Below, in pieces: positions 9,716-20,377 of a stretch of DNA of 64,000 nt. Origin of the DNA: Aedes albopictus (Eukaryota; Arthropoda; Insecta; Diptera; Culicidae); contig NC_085136.1 of the NCBI RefSeq assembly GCF_035046485.1, positions 327,634,227-327,698,226 of the forward strand, in the 5' to 3' direction. Positions within the stretch are counted from its first letter, which is position 1, and every line of letters starts with the position of its first letter. The translations under genes were made by a program, and so were the position numbers. The notes under the pieces are model-generated. The model saw only the letters and a list, made by a program, of their open reading frames with translations, made no database searches and was not told where the DNA came from.

Positions 9716-10800
9716 AAGCTAACCTGAGAGCCTGTGAAGCCCGCTAAAACCTCTTGAAATGCACTTAAACACTTTGGAACGTCTTGAAATGCGTTCTGGA
9801 TGGGTCACGTCATTGGATGTGGAAGCACATCTCGGAGGAGGTACCCAATCTGGGCACGAGCTAACGGAAGCAGAGAGACGATAAGGAAAATACGACTAGA
9901 TATTGCTGTTTTCGTTGACGACAATCAACCTCCGATCATCTGGGATTGCCAAATTATCAGATTGGACAATCTCGAAGAAACATCATCAGAGTGAGTCCCT
10001 CACGTATCGGGTCAAATGACTGAAACCGATTTCTCAGTTACAGTTCCGGAATGGTAACCATGTAGAACAGCGTCTTCAAGAAATAGATAGACCTTTCTCT
10101 CGTCTTTCGAACGCTGGTCAGAAGCCTGACTTCCAGTTGCTGGTTTCGATGCTATTGAGGAGCCTACCGAAATCGTATGATACTCTAAACATCAGCTTTG
10201 GAGAGTCAATTGGATGAAGAGTTAACCATGGACCTTGTGAAAAGCAACTACACCCGCCCTGAAATCCCCGTGAAGCTCCATCAAGAGCGCATAAAGCCCT
10301 CAAAGCCTCTCTGAAACCTTCTGAACGTCCTGAACGCAATCAAATATCTTGTTGAGACGTTTCTGAAACCCTCCAGAAACGTCCGACAATGCATTTAAAC
10401 GCCATGAAACGGCTTGAAACGCCTCTGAAAGCTTTCCAACATTTTCCTGAAACCCGCATGAAGTTCACCTGAGAGCCCCTGAAGCCCACTAAAACCTTCT
10501 GAAGCACTCTGAAACGTCTGTTAACGCCTTGAAATGCCTCTGAAACCCACTGAAGCGAAGCTCACCTGAGAACCCATGAAGCCTCCTAATAACGCTCAGA
10601 AAACTCCTGAATGGTCCTGAAAAGTATTGTAACTCCTTGAAAGGCCTTGAAACGCCTTCGAAGCTCTCTGAAACTTAACTGAGAGCCTCTGAAACCAATT
10701 GAAACGCCCTGAAATGACTTGAAATGTCTTGAAACGGTCCTGACCTCTCTCTGAAACTTCCTTAAAAGTATTCTGAAATCGTACGTGAACCACCACCTTC
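9716..10800 (-). repeat. Second minisatellite, approximately 10-bp units (CTTGAAACGC)
   Basis: Units such as CTTGAAACGC, CTCTGAAAGC and CCTGAAATGA repeat at about 10-11 bp. The array is interrupted at about 9795-10260 by unrelated sequence including a copia-type gag fragment. Arrays of the opposite orientation (TTTCAGGGGTTTCAAGG type) occur at 15700-16250, 28790-29010 and 29320-29910. Confidence 0.7.
10065..10260 (+). pseudogene. Copia-type gag (UBN2 domain) fragment
   Basis: Translation from about 10065 gives LQEIDRPFSRLSNAGQKPDF, then a short hydrophobic stretch and LLRSLPKSYDTL, which is the characteristic core of Ty1/copia gag (retrotransposon gag, UBN2 family). After ISFGESIG the frame stops, although the following bases still encode an ELTMDLV-like continuation in another frame. 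No protease, integrase or LTR is nearby. It is a small relic embedded in the minisatellite. The 9800-9994 frame just upstream may come from the same or another element and was not identified. Confidence 0.65.
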
Positions 10801-10804
10801 AATT

Positions 10805-11160
10805 CTCCTAGTCACTCGCCGTACCTAAACTTCTTTGTAGTTTCTTGAATACCATGTAGGTGAAAAATCTATTTGGACAGTTCCGACCTTTACACGTAAA
10901 TAAAAACCAAAAACGGAAAGTTCCGACCTTAATGGCTGTTTCAGTGTGCATAATGCAAACATTAACCAGAATTTATAATCAGTAAAAATTGAATTAGAGG
11001 AAAAAACACTGCTGTCTCATCGTAGCTAACTTCAATTTGGATGTATTGAATCTTTTTTCCACTAAAATTCAACTTAACTCGCTTATACCACAAAAAAAAA
11101 CGAATTTTTGATAGAAGGCTCGGAGAGTCGAGTCATATATACCAATCAACTCAGTTTGAG
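10805..11160. other. Unassigned sequence, no gene seen
   Basis: Bases 10870-10945 contain a direct repeat of the phrase AGTTCCGACCTT. The end of the stretch (11125-11160) holds ATACCAATCAACTCAG, which is the reverse complement of the sequence downstream of the (CA)n tract at 25880-25910. Confidence 0.45.
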
Positions 11161-11356
11161 ATGATGTGTGTATGTGTGTATGTATGTCTGTGCGCATGAA
11201 AAGTTCACTTACTTTTAGGGCACTTCCCATTGGCCAATTTTACGGATTATAGCTCGAATTGAATCGCAATTTTACCGCATTGCTTGCTATTAAAATGGTG
11301 CGAATCGGTCAAGGCGTTTTAGTGATCCGGACCAGCACCGGTGAACTGGTCGTATA
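11161..11356. repeat. Dispersed repeat with TGTA-rich head, copy 2
   Basis: It matches 1018-1240 in order and orientation: TGTATGTATG head, CTGTGCGC, AAGTTCACT, ATTATAGCTCGAA, TTTTACCGCATTG and CGGACCAGCACCGG. Confidence 0.7.
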
Positions 11357-11358
11357 TA

Positions 11359-12130
11359 CAGCGTGCGGCAGGAAAAAATGCTAAAACTTCAAAGAGCTGT
11401 CATAGACTAAATTTGGGGAATATATGACATTTTTTCATGAAAGTGTACCGTAAACCGGGGTCAAATTGATCTCCGGGTCGAAATTGATCAGACGTTTTTC
11501 AGTTAAATAAAGCATACTTTAAATAGTTTCCATTGAAGTGTCGATTAGTATATGATTCCAATAGCACTATACTTGAAAAGAAGCTATTCAAAGTATGCTA
11601 TATATGACTGGAAAATAAGGCAAAATGGCTAATATACTAAAATACTAAAAAACTATAATTCGATGAAAATCCAAGTCATACTGATCCAGAGCCATGTACT
11701 TTTATATACTAGCTGAAAACAGTACAAATATTTGATAGTATGAAGAGAAAATCAAGTTAAAGCCATGATTTTCTGCTTATTTGAAAAGTTTCATGGTTTT
11801 GCGAATGAAATAATCAAAGATTGCCTTGGTGATCGCGACGTTTAATCAGTTTAATCAGTTTACGCTGTTAAGTGAATCCCCCTATTATTTAATCAGATTT
11901 GAAATTTAGCGACCCGTTTACTTTTCTGAGGTTTGATAATGCTGATTGTCTTCAGCTTCAGACGCTGTCTTGAAAACGTTTTTGACCAAAATGAAAAAAA
12001 AAACTTTGAAAAGCGTTTCATAAAATTAGCCTGTTAAAGATCATGAAACCTTAAAACATGGATTGGTTAACGTTAAATAGACGAAAATGAGGTTTGAATA
12101 TGAAAAACACTTTTATACTGCCGCATACTG
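11359..12130. mobile_element. 772-bp TIR MITE, TA target duplication (family A, copy 1)
   Basis: It starts CAGCGTGCGGCAGGAAAAAA and ends CTGCCGCATACTG, flanked by TA (11357-11358, 12131-12132). Internal sequence matches the copy at 50986-51583, including GATCCAGAGCCATGTA and GACGAAAATGAGGTTTGAA. This copy has about 170 bp extra. No transposase is present. Confidence 0.85.
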
Positions 12131-12239
12131 TAAAAATGAACCAAACTCTTTCATGCGACACACAAATTGCGTCGAATTTTGTAAACATTAGCATGGTTGC
12201 CGAACTTTATGCGGAATTAATCAATGAAAACCACCAAAC

Positions 12240-12561
12240 TACGATGTGGGCCGAAAGTTCAAGATGGCGACCTAAAATCCAAGATGGCGACCCACAACTA
12301 GAGGATGCGATTGTTTTGAGGAGGATAAGGCTCTAAAACCAAGCAATATGGGTATATTTGGTATGGGAAAGATGTCCGGAGTTCAAAAATGTGGACCAGA
12401 ATATTCCAGATGGCGGTCCATAATCCAAGATGGCGGCTCAACATTCAAGAAGGAAGCTGTTTTAAGAAGTTTTAGGTTTTGAACCAAAAATGTGGGTAAA
12501 TTTGGAAGGGAGAAAATGTGCGAAGTCCAAATATGGCGACTAAAATATCTAAGATGGCGGC
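12240..12561 (+). repeat. AAGATGGCGGC-rich satellite, block 2a
   Basis: Units of about 145 bp contain CCAAGATGGCGGCTCAA, GCTCTAAAACCAAGCAATAT and GGTATATTTGGTATGGG. The array is interrupted by the foldback at 12564-13312 and resumes at 13315. Confidence 0.8.
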
Positions 12562-12563
12562 TA

Positions 12564-13312
12564 GGGTGGCCCACACTTATATGAAAAACAAGAATTTCTA
12601 AAAATACCAAGTCTTACCTCCTAAATCAGTTGTTTTGGACTCCCAGAAGCTACGTTCAAAATTTGAGCAAAATCGGTTGAGCCTAAGGGGGCGCTCAAAA
12701 CGCTTGAAGTTTGTATGGGAAAACTCGGCCAAATGTATGCAGAAATTTTAAGTTTTCGAATTTTGCCGCTATGTGCCGCTGTAAGCGTTCAATAATCTAA
12801 CCCTTTGGTATTATTGTAGGTGACTATATGCCAGAGAACTTTGTCGAAGACCGCGAAGTGAACCGGCGGCTGTGAAAAAAATTATACCCTAGGCAAAGTG
12901 AGGCAAAGTATTGAGATTTCATTATTGATATTATTCCTTTACATGTATTGGAAAAATAACAATAAAGGTCATCCTCACTTTTCCTAGGGTATAACTTTTT
13001 TCACAGACGTTGGATCACTTTGCGGTCTTCGACAAAGTTGTTTGGCATATAGTCACCTATAATAATACCACAGGGTTTGATTATTGAACGTTTACAGCGC
13101 CACCTAGTGGCAAAATTCGAAAACTTAAAATTTCTGCATACATTTGGCCAAGTTTTCCCATGCAAACTTCAAGCGTTTTGAGCGCCCCCTTAGGCTCAAC
13201 CGATTTGGCTCAAATTTTGAACGTAGCTTCTGGGAGTCCAAAACAACTGATTGAGGAGGTAAGACTTGGAATTTTTCGAAATTTTTGTTTTTCATATAAG
13301 TGTGGGCCACCT
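12564..13312. mobile_element. 749-bp foldback element inside the satellite, TA duplication
   Basis: Bases 12564 to about 12895 are the reverse complement of about 12975-13312. The ends are GGGTGGCCCACACTTATATG and its inverted counterpart ending GTGGGCCACCT. TA flanks both sides (12562-12563, 13313-13314), and satellite units continue directly outside. The centre around 12896-12974 is AT-rich. Minus-strand and plus-strand frames here mirror each other and are not genes. Confidence 0.9.
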
Positions 13313-13314
13313 TA

Positions 13315-13625
13315 ATGGCGGCCCAAAACTCAAGATGACGGGTGAAAGTTCAAGATGGTGGTTGTAATGAAGAATTTTAGCCCCTAAAACCATGCATTTT
13401 GTGTTGTGTATATGTATTTGGTATAAAGAAAATATCCGTAGTCCTAAAATGGTGACCTAAATATCCAAGATGGCGGCTCAAAGTTCAAAATGGCGGTTGA
13501 GATACGGAATTTCAGCCCTTAAACCCATGAAGTTTGGGTATATTTGGTAAGAGAACTATGTCCGGAGTTCAAAAATGGTAACCAGAAGATGGTGGCTCAT
13601 TATGCAAGATGGTGGCCAACAATTC
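13315..13625 (+). repeat. AAGATGGCGGC-rich satellite, block 2b
   Basis: Continuation of block 2a after the foldback, with CCAAGATGGCGGCTCAAAG and decayed AAGATGGTGGC forms. Confidence 0.8.
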
Positions 13626-13649
13626 GAGATAGAAACTGGCTTTGGGTCG

Positions 13650-14160
13650 TTAATAAACCACGTAGACGTTTTGAGGAGAGGGGAGTGGGGGGTCTGGCCA
13701 TATTATGTGATCCATTCATTTTTTTTGTATTGACAAAAGTGTAGTGGACAAAGGTGGACTGTATTAAATATCTGAACGGCTGCAGGTCGAATAGACAGAA
13801 AAACACATACGATTTAATAACTGGCCAAAGCCACCATGAGGGTTATCTAAGCTAGAATCGGCCGGCTTCGATCGACTTATAAGACTTAACGTACTCTGTT
13901 TAGATCACTGAGAAAGTAATTGAATTCTTGCAAATAATGTTAAAGCATATCAACTGAAACAGAAAATACTGTCCGATTCATCTAGGCGTTTTGGGTCACG
14001 AGATAAAGCATTGTAATTATGGTGTTTTTTTTTAAGAACATTGGCTTCATGCAGCGGAAAAATTGTGCACAAAACACAGGGCCTTATGAGAGCTACATAT
14101 CAGTGTCCTGAACAACTGAACAGAAGGCTGTCCCAAAAAAAAAATGACACTCGAAAAGTG
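13650..14160. other. Unassigned sequence with a short MITE-like fragment
   Basis: AACCACGTAGACGTTTTGAG followed by a G-rich GAGAGGGG stretch at 13656-13700 resembles the inverted interior of the small foldback at 54750-54913. No gene is seen in the rest. Confidence 0.4.
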
Positions 14161-14482
14161 AAGGTGCTCTACCCTTAAATGAATAATATGCATATTTGAA
14201 GCATTTTTGTTGAACATTTCGATTTTCTAAAAAATCGTTTAGAGTTTCTGCCAAAGCGATTTTTAAAAAATGACCCTTTTCATTAAAATTCTGAAAAAAA
14301 TCATTTTTTCGTAATATATTTTCAACTTTTGAATTTCTTCAATATTTTTGTATTTTTCTATGGACCTCTAGTCATTGTTTTATTTTCAACCATGAAAATT
14401 TTATCTGAAAGTACTATTCATATGCGTCATTTCTCTAAAAAAATCAAAACATCTTGTCAATATTTCAAATATTTGCTTAACT

Positions 14483-14640
14483 CCCAAGCAGCACGCATAT
14501 CATATAAGAGTTACGGCAGCGCAAGTTTTAATTGTAAAGGAGTTAATTTGACGTTGAATGCTAGAACAACGTCAAACTAATTTCTATTCAACCAAAAATT
14601 GCGCTGTCGTAACTCTTATATGACATGTGTGTTGCTTGGG
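14483..14640. mobile_element. 158-bp foldback MITE
   Basis: The ends CCCAAGCAGCACGCATATCA and, on the right, GACATGTGTGTTGCTTGGG are inverted copies, and pairing continues through AAGAGTTACGGCAGCGCAA. Target duplication is not clear. It lies inside the left arm of the larger inverted repeat. Confidence 0.8.
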
Positions 14641-15689
14641 ATTAATCTTTGTGACACTCTAATGCATGTATATTAAAAAGAGTTAGACCAAAAATAAAAA
14701 AATCTCTTCTTGAATGGTCAAGCAAGTTCAAACAGAGATGTTTTTTATATATTCTGGGATGGTTAGCAGTAGATTCATGATGAATGTTAATATCCACAAC
14801 AATGACGGGTGTCGTGCTAACTGGTAGCAACACATTAAGTTCGAGATTATGCCTTGGAATCGCCGACTACTGCAGCCCTTTTTTGTTGAACAGGAACAAT
14901 CATTCTATTCAGAGATTACGTAATCTGATGAATTCATGATTGATGAAATCGATTATAAAATAATTAAATCAAGATTGATTCTAAATGAGCTTTTCAAATA
15001 ATAGACCAAATTTGGCTTTTGTGGAAAAACGTAAATTTCTGATGCTTGAACATTGCAGGTAGAATCTTTTTTTTTATTTTAGAACGCAAACGTTATGGAA
15101 AGAATTTGTATGCATTTGTATTATAAAAAAAAAATATGTGAAATTTTGAAAAAAAAATATGATTTTGTGGTATATTTTAGAATTTCAAAACACGACACTG
15201 GAAGTCCAGAACTTTTCTAAGTTTTAAAAATTCAATTTCTAGCTCTTACAAAATGCTAAACTTCAGATAAATCAATGCAAAACTTGAGAATGCAAAGTTT
15301 TCGAATGGAATGATTATTCGTACTTATCAAAAAAAAAAAAGACGCAGTAGTCGGGTATTTCAAGACATAACCTCGAACTTTCTGCGTTGCTACCAGTAAC
15401 CCCAATATCCGTCATTATTGTAAATATTCGCATAAATGCTGTTCATGAATCTTCTGCCAACCACCCCAGAAAAAAAATATAATAATCCATATTTGAACTA
15501 GCTTGATCATACAAAAAGTTAGACTTTTATTTTAAGTTTAATTTATTTTTTAATACACTAAAACCTCTTCTTGTGCATGTTATTTTTATGCACTTTTAAT
15601 TTATGCACCTTTTTTATGCCCTGCATGAAAAGAGGGAAAGCTACTCAGAACCAATATTGTGCATAAGAATATTTAGTAACGACGGGAAC

Positions 15690-16250
15690 TATTGCAACGA
15701 TGGTCAAGGGGTGTTTACGGAGGAGAGTAAAGGAAGGTTACGGGTTCGTTTTTCGGTGTTTTCGAAGATCTCATGTGCGTAACATGAGGTCCTAGTGGCG
15801 TTTCAGAGGAGTTTCAGGGGTTTTGGATTAGGAGGATTTTTTTTAGGCATTTCAGGATGTTTCAGACCATTTTCAAGGCGTTACGGATGCGTTGCGGATG
15901 AGTTTTCGGGGTGTTCGGAGCTTCTCAGGTGCGTTACATGGGGTCCGAGGGGGTTTAAGGGGGATTTCGGACACATTTCATGAAACATTTTCGCCGTGAT
16001 TAAGAGGCGTTACGAAAGCGTTACGGAGGAGTTTCCGGGGGGGGAGGGTGTTTGGCGCCCCTGCGTTACACGGCGTCCGAGGGGGTCTAAGGGGGATTTT
16101 GAATGCATTTCAGGACCTTTCAGAGCCTCTTCGGTGGGATTCAGAGGCGTTACGGAAACGTTACGGAGGTATTTTCCTGGAGTTCGGAGCGTTTTAGGTG
16201 CGTTACATGGGGTCTGGGGAGTTTAAGGGGGATTTTGGAGGCGTTACAGT
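15690..16250 (+). repeat. Second minisatellite, inverse orientation (GTTACGGAGG / TTTCAGGGG type)
   Basis: G-rich units such as GCGTTACGGAGGAGTTTTCG and GGGGGATTTTGGAGGCG recur irregularly. Open frames 15795-15983 and 15996-16226 come from this repetition. Confidence 0.65.
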
Positions 16251-16559
16251 GCATTTTTTTTTTTGGAAATTTAGGATAAAAAATGCACAAAAATAGACCT
16301 TTTATCACCACAAAAAAGGTTTTGCCGTCTATATAAAAACAATATTTTCAAAATCAATACCCTTAAAGGACGTCTAGAGGTCCATAGAAAAATACAAAAA
16401 TATAGAAAGAAAAATCAAAACTTGAAAAAATATCACGAAAAAAGGTTTTTTTAGAAGTTTTCATTTTTTAAGTATCGCCCTGGCGAAACCTCTAAATGAT
16501 TTAGAAAATCGAAATGTTCTACAAATATGCTGCGAATATGCATATCCATCATTCAAAGG

Positions 16560-17690
16560 GGGACATGCCACAAAAGTTCAGCCTATTGGACGCAGTGGCT
16601 TGATTTAATCAACAGGGGAGGAAATAACTAAAAAAATGAAATCCATCATTTGAGAGTTACGCACCTTTACTTTTTTTATTTTTTTTTAAGGAAAAAAAAT
16701 AAAAAAGGTCAAATTTTGCAAGATATAAGAGTTAATATCATGAAAGATATGTTTTTTGGAAATGCTTAACATTTCAGTGTGCAACATTATTCAATAGGAT
16801 TGTTGCAATACTAGATGTAGAGATTCCACATTTATGATGGGTAGTGTATGTACTTTTTTGTTTTTGGTATTAGTTTAAAAATGACGATTAACAATAAAAA
16901 AATAAAAATAAAAATGACGGCAGCTTGCTTTTTTGGGGGTTCTCCAAGAGGTGATTCCTGAGAATTTAACTAATAACCGTTAGGGTTGAGACGTAACACC
17001 AACAGGACGGGAGTAAAAAATGTACCAAAGAAAAGAAAAAAAAGAAAGAGAAAGAGCTGACCTCGCATGAACGGGTGTTCGTCCAGTACAAGGGTAAGTT
17101 CATTTCACTTCCAATAGTTGCAAATTCTAATATTGTAGATACTCATTAGCGTTTCTCACTTTAATTGTTCTGAAGTTCTTCTTAAAATTGAAAATGTTTG
17201 CTGGTTTATACGGGGATGTCATTATTTTGTATCGTCATGTAACTTGTTTTATTTCAATAACCTTAGATATTTGAACTCGGCATCGTTAACTGTAAGATTT
17301 TTTATGTATCGATACGAAATCATTTTCTAGTTGACTTACATGCTTTATGTTCTTGTTTTCCAATTACTTAAGGCAAAGTAGCTGATTGATTATTGTTGGT
17401 AAACTTACCTGGAAAGAAAAAAAATGGGAAAACATCAAAATCAGTTTGTAATGTTAGGAGTTTATATCATACAGAGTAAAGTAAGCAGTAATTTATAGCA
17501 AATGATGTCGTATTCGGTTGAAAGTACAGGTTGTTTCCAATTTCGTCTAACTTAACACCTGTTAAACTTGAAATGCTTTGACATCCATATCCACAACAGA
17601 AACATGTGTTTAATGAACAAATACAGATGTAGTGAAAATGGAATCCGTAGCGCCTCAAAACATTTTAGCTTATATCTCGATCATGCTGAC
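16560..17690. other. Unassigned sequence, no gene seen
   Basis: AT-rich DNA with A- and T-runs. Nothing could be linked to another part of the window, and no coding or RNA signal was found. Confidence 0.4.
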
Positions 17691-17694
17691 CATG

Positions 17695-17850
17695 CTGATG
17701 GTGACGGGTTCGATTCCCGGTCAATCCAGGATCTTTATGTAATAGAAATTTCCTCAATTTGCTAAGGCAAAGAGTTTCTTCGTGCCTATCACACGATGTA
17801 CAAATGCAAAATGGTCATTGGCAGAGGAAGATTTCAGTTGAAAATAGCTG
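17695..17850 (+). mobile_element. Feilai-like tRNA-derived SINE fragment
   Basis: GACGGGTTCGATTCCCGGTC supplies a near-perfect pol III box B. It is followed by CCAGGATCTTT, AGAAATTTCCT, TTCGTGCCT, CACACGATGTAC and AAAATGGTCATTGGCAGAGG, in the order I recall for the Aedes SINE Feilai. The 5' part with box A is degraded, and the copy fades after 17850. Feilai elements are moved by LINE proteins in trans. This copy looks old and inactive. Confidence 0.8.
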
Positions 17851-17854
17851 TGAT

Positions 17855-18940
17855 TTATTCGATGTTGCCGGAGGTAAAAAATTAAAATTTATACAATGCT
17901 GTTTTTATAATCTTTGACCTAAATACGGGAACAAGCATCCTATTTACTGCTGGCATGGTGTGGTATTAAAGGTCACCTTTGATATTTTTAATTGAAACAG
18001 CCTTCACAATTCATTGCGGTTTTTAGGCTTTTTGGGAAGCAGTGCACCAGAAGGAAATCCAGTTTTGTGGTGTAATGCTGTGGATCGGAAAAAGATCAAT
18101 ACTTTTTCCATGTGGAAAGAGTGTGTTTGATCAAATGCTCATACCTTCTGTAACCCCCTGCACCTCTTTCTTATGTCCCATAATTATTTAAAAAATAAAA
18201 GACTCTTAGAGGAATTGGTGAAATATGGTATGCTTCGACAACCAACATTAAAAAAAACCGATTTAATCCACCTATGGTGAACAGAACCCTTCTTACACTT
18301 ATTAAAAATATTGTTGTATTATTCGTATTTAACAAATTTATTTTATGTGACTGACCAAAAGTTCTAGAAAATATTGTGAATTTGGCATCTAGTGGATTGG
18401 TTTCCAAAATAGCATCATGAACCATGGACTAAACTACCAGAAATGCCAGACACCTTCAAGAATCTTGTGTTAAATTAAAAAAAATAGCTTACATATTCTG
18501 GAATATTGTATCTTTTGTTAACTGCCACAAGATCTTGAATCGATTAACAAATGGATAAGAAAATCAGCGAGATACACTTTGTCTAATATCTCTTAATCAG
18601 TCGAATAAATTAGCTCCGAAGTACTTGGTATTCATGGTTATGGTGTAAAAAGAACAAAAATTATATATCTACTAAGTATGCTAATCAGTTTTGGAATTAG
18701 CTAGTTATTTTGGCTGTCCAGTTCTTGCAATTTTCCCACAATACATAAATTCAAAGCTTTCATTTAACCTATTGTTAGTTTTCATAGAATTCCTGTTTAT
18801 GTGTAATTTTTTATTTATAATTTTATTGAAAATAATAACCTGCTAGTATACACTTTATATGAGGTCAGCATTATATTTTGAAAAATAATTTTCCTTAGAC
18901 TGGTCAAAAGCTCATGCAAGCGAATATAATAATAAAAAAA
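17855..18940. other. Unassigned AT-rich sequence, no gene seen
   Basis: Low-GC DNA without inverted repeats or a convincing frame. The minus-strand frame 18171-18425 has no recognisable motif. Confidence 0.4.
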
Positions 18941-18944
18941 GGAA

Positions 18945-19645
18945 TTTATTGAAGTACTCTTCGAAAGATATCTCAGTAACCACATGTCCAATCGAAATAA
19001 AATTTCAGGGCCTTTTACAAGGATATTGTAGCTTTCATTTAATGCTCAGAGAACCCAAATAGGTTGACAGACGGCTGAGATATATATTATGATTCACTTT
19101 GTCAAAAATCTCTCAAAAAGTTAACCTGTATTACTCCCAAGTACTCTTTGAAAGATATCTCGGTAACCAAATGTGCAATCCTAGTAAAATTGTATAGGGT
19201 TCTACTAGGATGTTGTAGCTTTCATTTGGTGCCAGGAGAACCGAAATCGGTTGACAGACGGCTAAGATATTTAATATCATGCACTTGGTCGAAAATCTCA
19301 AAAAGTTTAGTTGTATAAATCCCAAGTACTCTTGGAAAGATATCTCTGTAACCAAATGTCCAATCGAAATAACATTTCTGGGCGATCTACTAGGATGTTG
19401 TAGCTTTCATTTGCTGTCAAGAGAACTCAAATCGGTTGACAGACGGCTGAGATATTCATCAATATGCTAAATGTCAAAAATCTCTCAAAAAGCTAACCTA
19501 TATTACTTTAATGTACTCTTCGAAAGATAACTCGGTAATCAAATGTCCGATCGTAATAATATTCAATAGGGTTCTACTAGGATGTTGTAGCTTTCATTTG
19601 CAACTAAGAGAATCCAAATTGGATATCAGACGGCTGTGTTTTTTG
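18945..19645 (+). repeat. 186-bp satellite, about four units, leading into (CA)n
   Basis: The phrase AAGTACTCTTCGAAAGATAT or a close variant starts near 18951, 19138, 19324 and 19509, giving a period of about 186 bp. Each unit also has TAGGATGTTGTAGCTTTCAT and GGTTGACAGACGGCT. The last unit runs into the microsatellite at 19650, so (CA)n is probably part of the dispersed repeat. Confidence 0.8.
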
Positions 19646-19649
19646 TAAC

Positions 19650-19815
<166 letters not shown>

Positions 19816-20377
19816 GAGGTGGGAGCTGGGGACTTGTTCCCTAGCGCCAATGAAAAACCACCAGTTGGCACTTTTTCTGCCCCCAGCACACAACAGGCGG
19901 CGGAAAAGTGACCGAGCGCCTAACCCCATAGGTGGCTCAAAAGAAGGCGTGCCGCTGAGCACATTAGGACCGATACCAGTAAGGCCCTAATTACGATATA
20001 CTGGCTGCACGGATTAGGACACGCCCAAGGACACAATCAACACGACGCTATGGAGCTGGTATCCGTACTATTCCATCTCCTCAGTAAGAATGGGTGACAC
20101 CGCTCTGAAACGGCAGGTGGGCTAATGGTACGCTTGCCCCCGTCCCGTTAAAACCGTGGCAGGCCTCCTAGTACGTTCAAAACTCGCCACCTTAGCTGGT
20201 GGAAAGTAGGCTCAGTTGAAGATTCCTGACTAGCGTCGATCGGCTCTGATCACGGTACCCCATGAAGGATCGTGACAACCTTATCATGGCCTCCCTGTCA
20301 CATAGATAACCATGAGATCAAAAGACGACTACTTACGACGAGTGGAGATAGCGGCTCGGAGGGGGGACCCTTAAAGC
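19816..20377 (+). promoter_or_regulatory. 5' UTR / presumed internal promoter region of the LINE
   Basis: Starts AGAGGTGGGAGCTGGGG directly after (CA)n and runs to the ORF1 ATG. LINEs of this clade depend on an internal promoter or on read-through from the target. No TATA box is seen, and no specific promoter element could be assigned. Confidence 0.5.

Larger units (their letters stand above)
14165..16555. repeat. Nested 2.4-kb inverted repeat
   Basis: The outer arms, about 14165-14400 and 16345-16555, are diverged inverted copies. They share ATTTTTGTATTTTTCTATGG with GACCTCTAG on the left and CTAGAGGTCCATAGAAAAAT on the right. The inner arms, about 14720-14875 and 15350-15510, also pair, sharing CTACTGC, TTACTGGTAGCAACGC (right-arm complement), TGACGG and TTCATGA. 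The left arm holds a 158-bp MITE and the right arm a minisatellite block. No transposase is visible. Confidence 0.65.
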
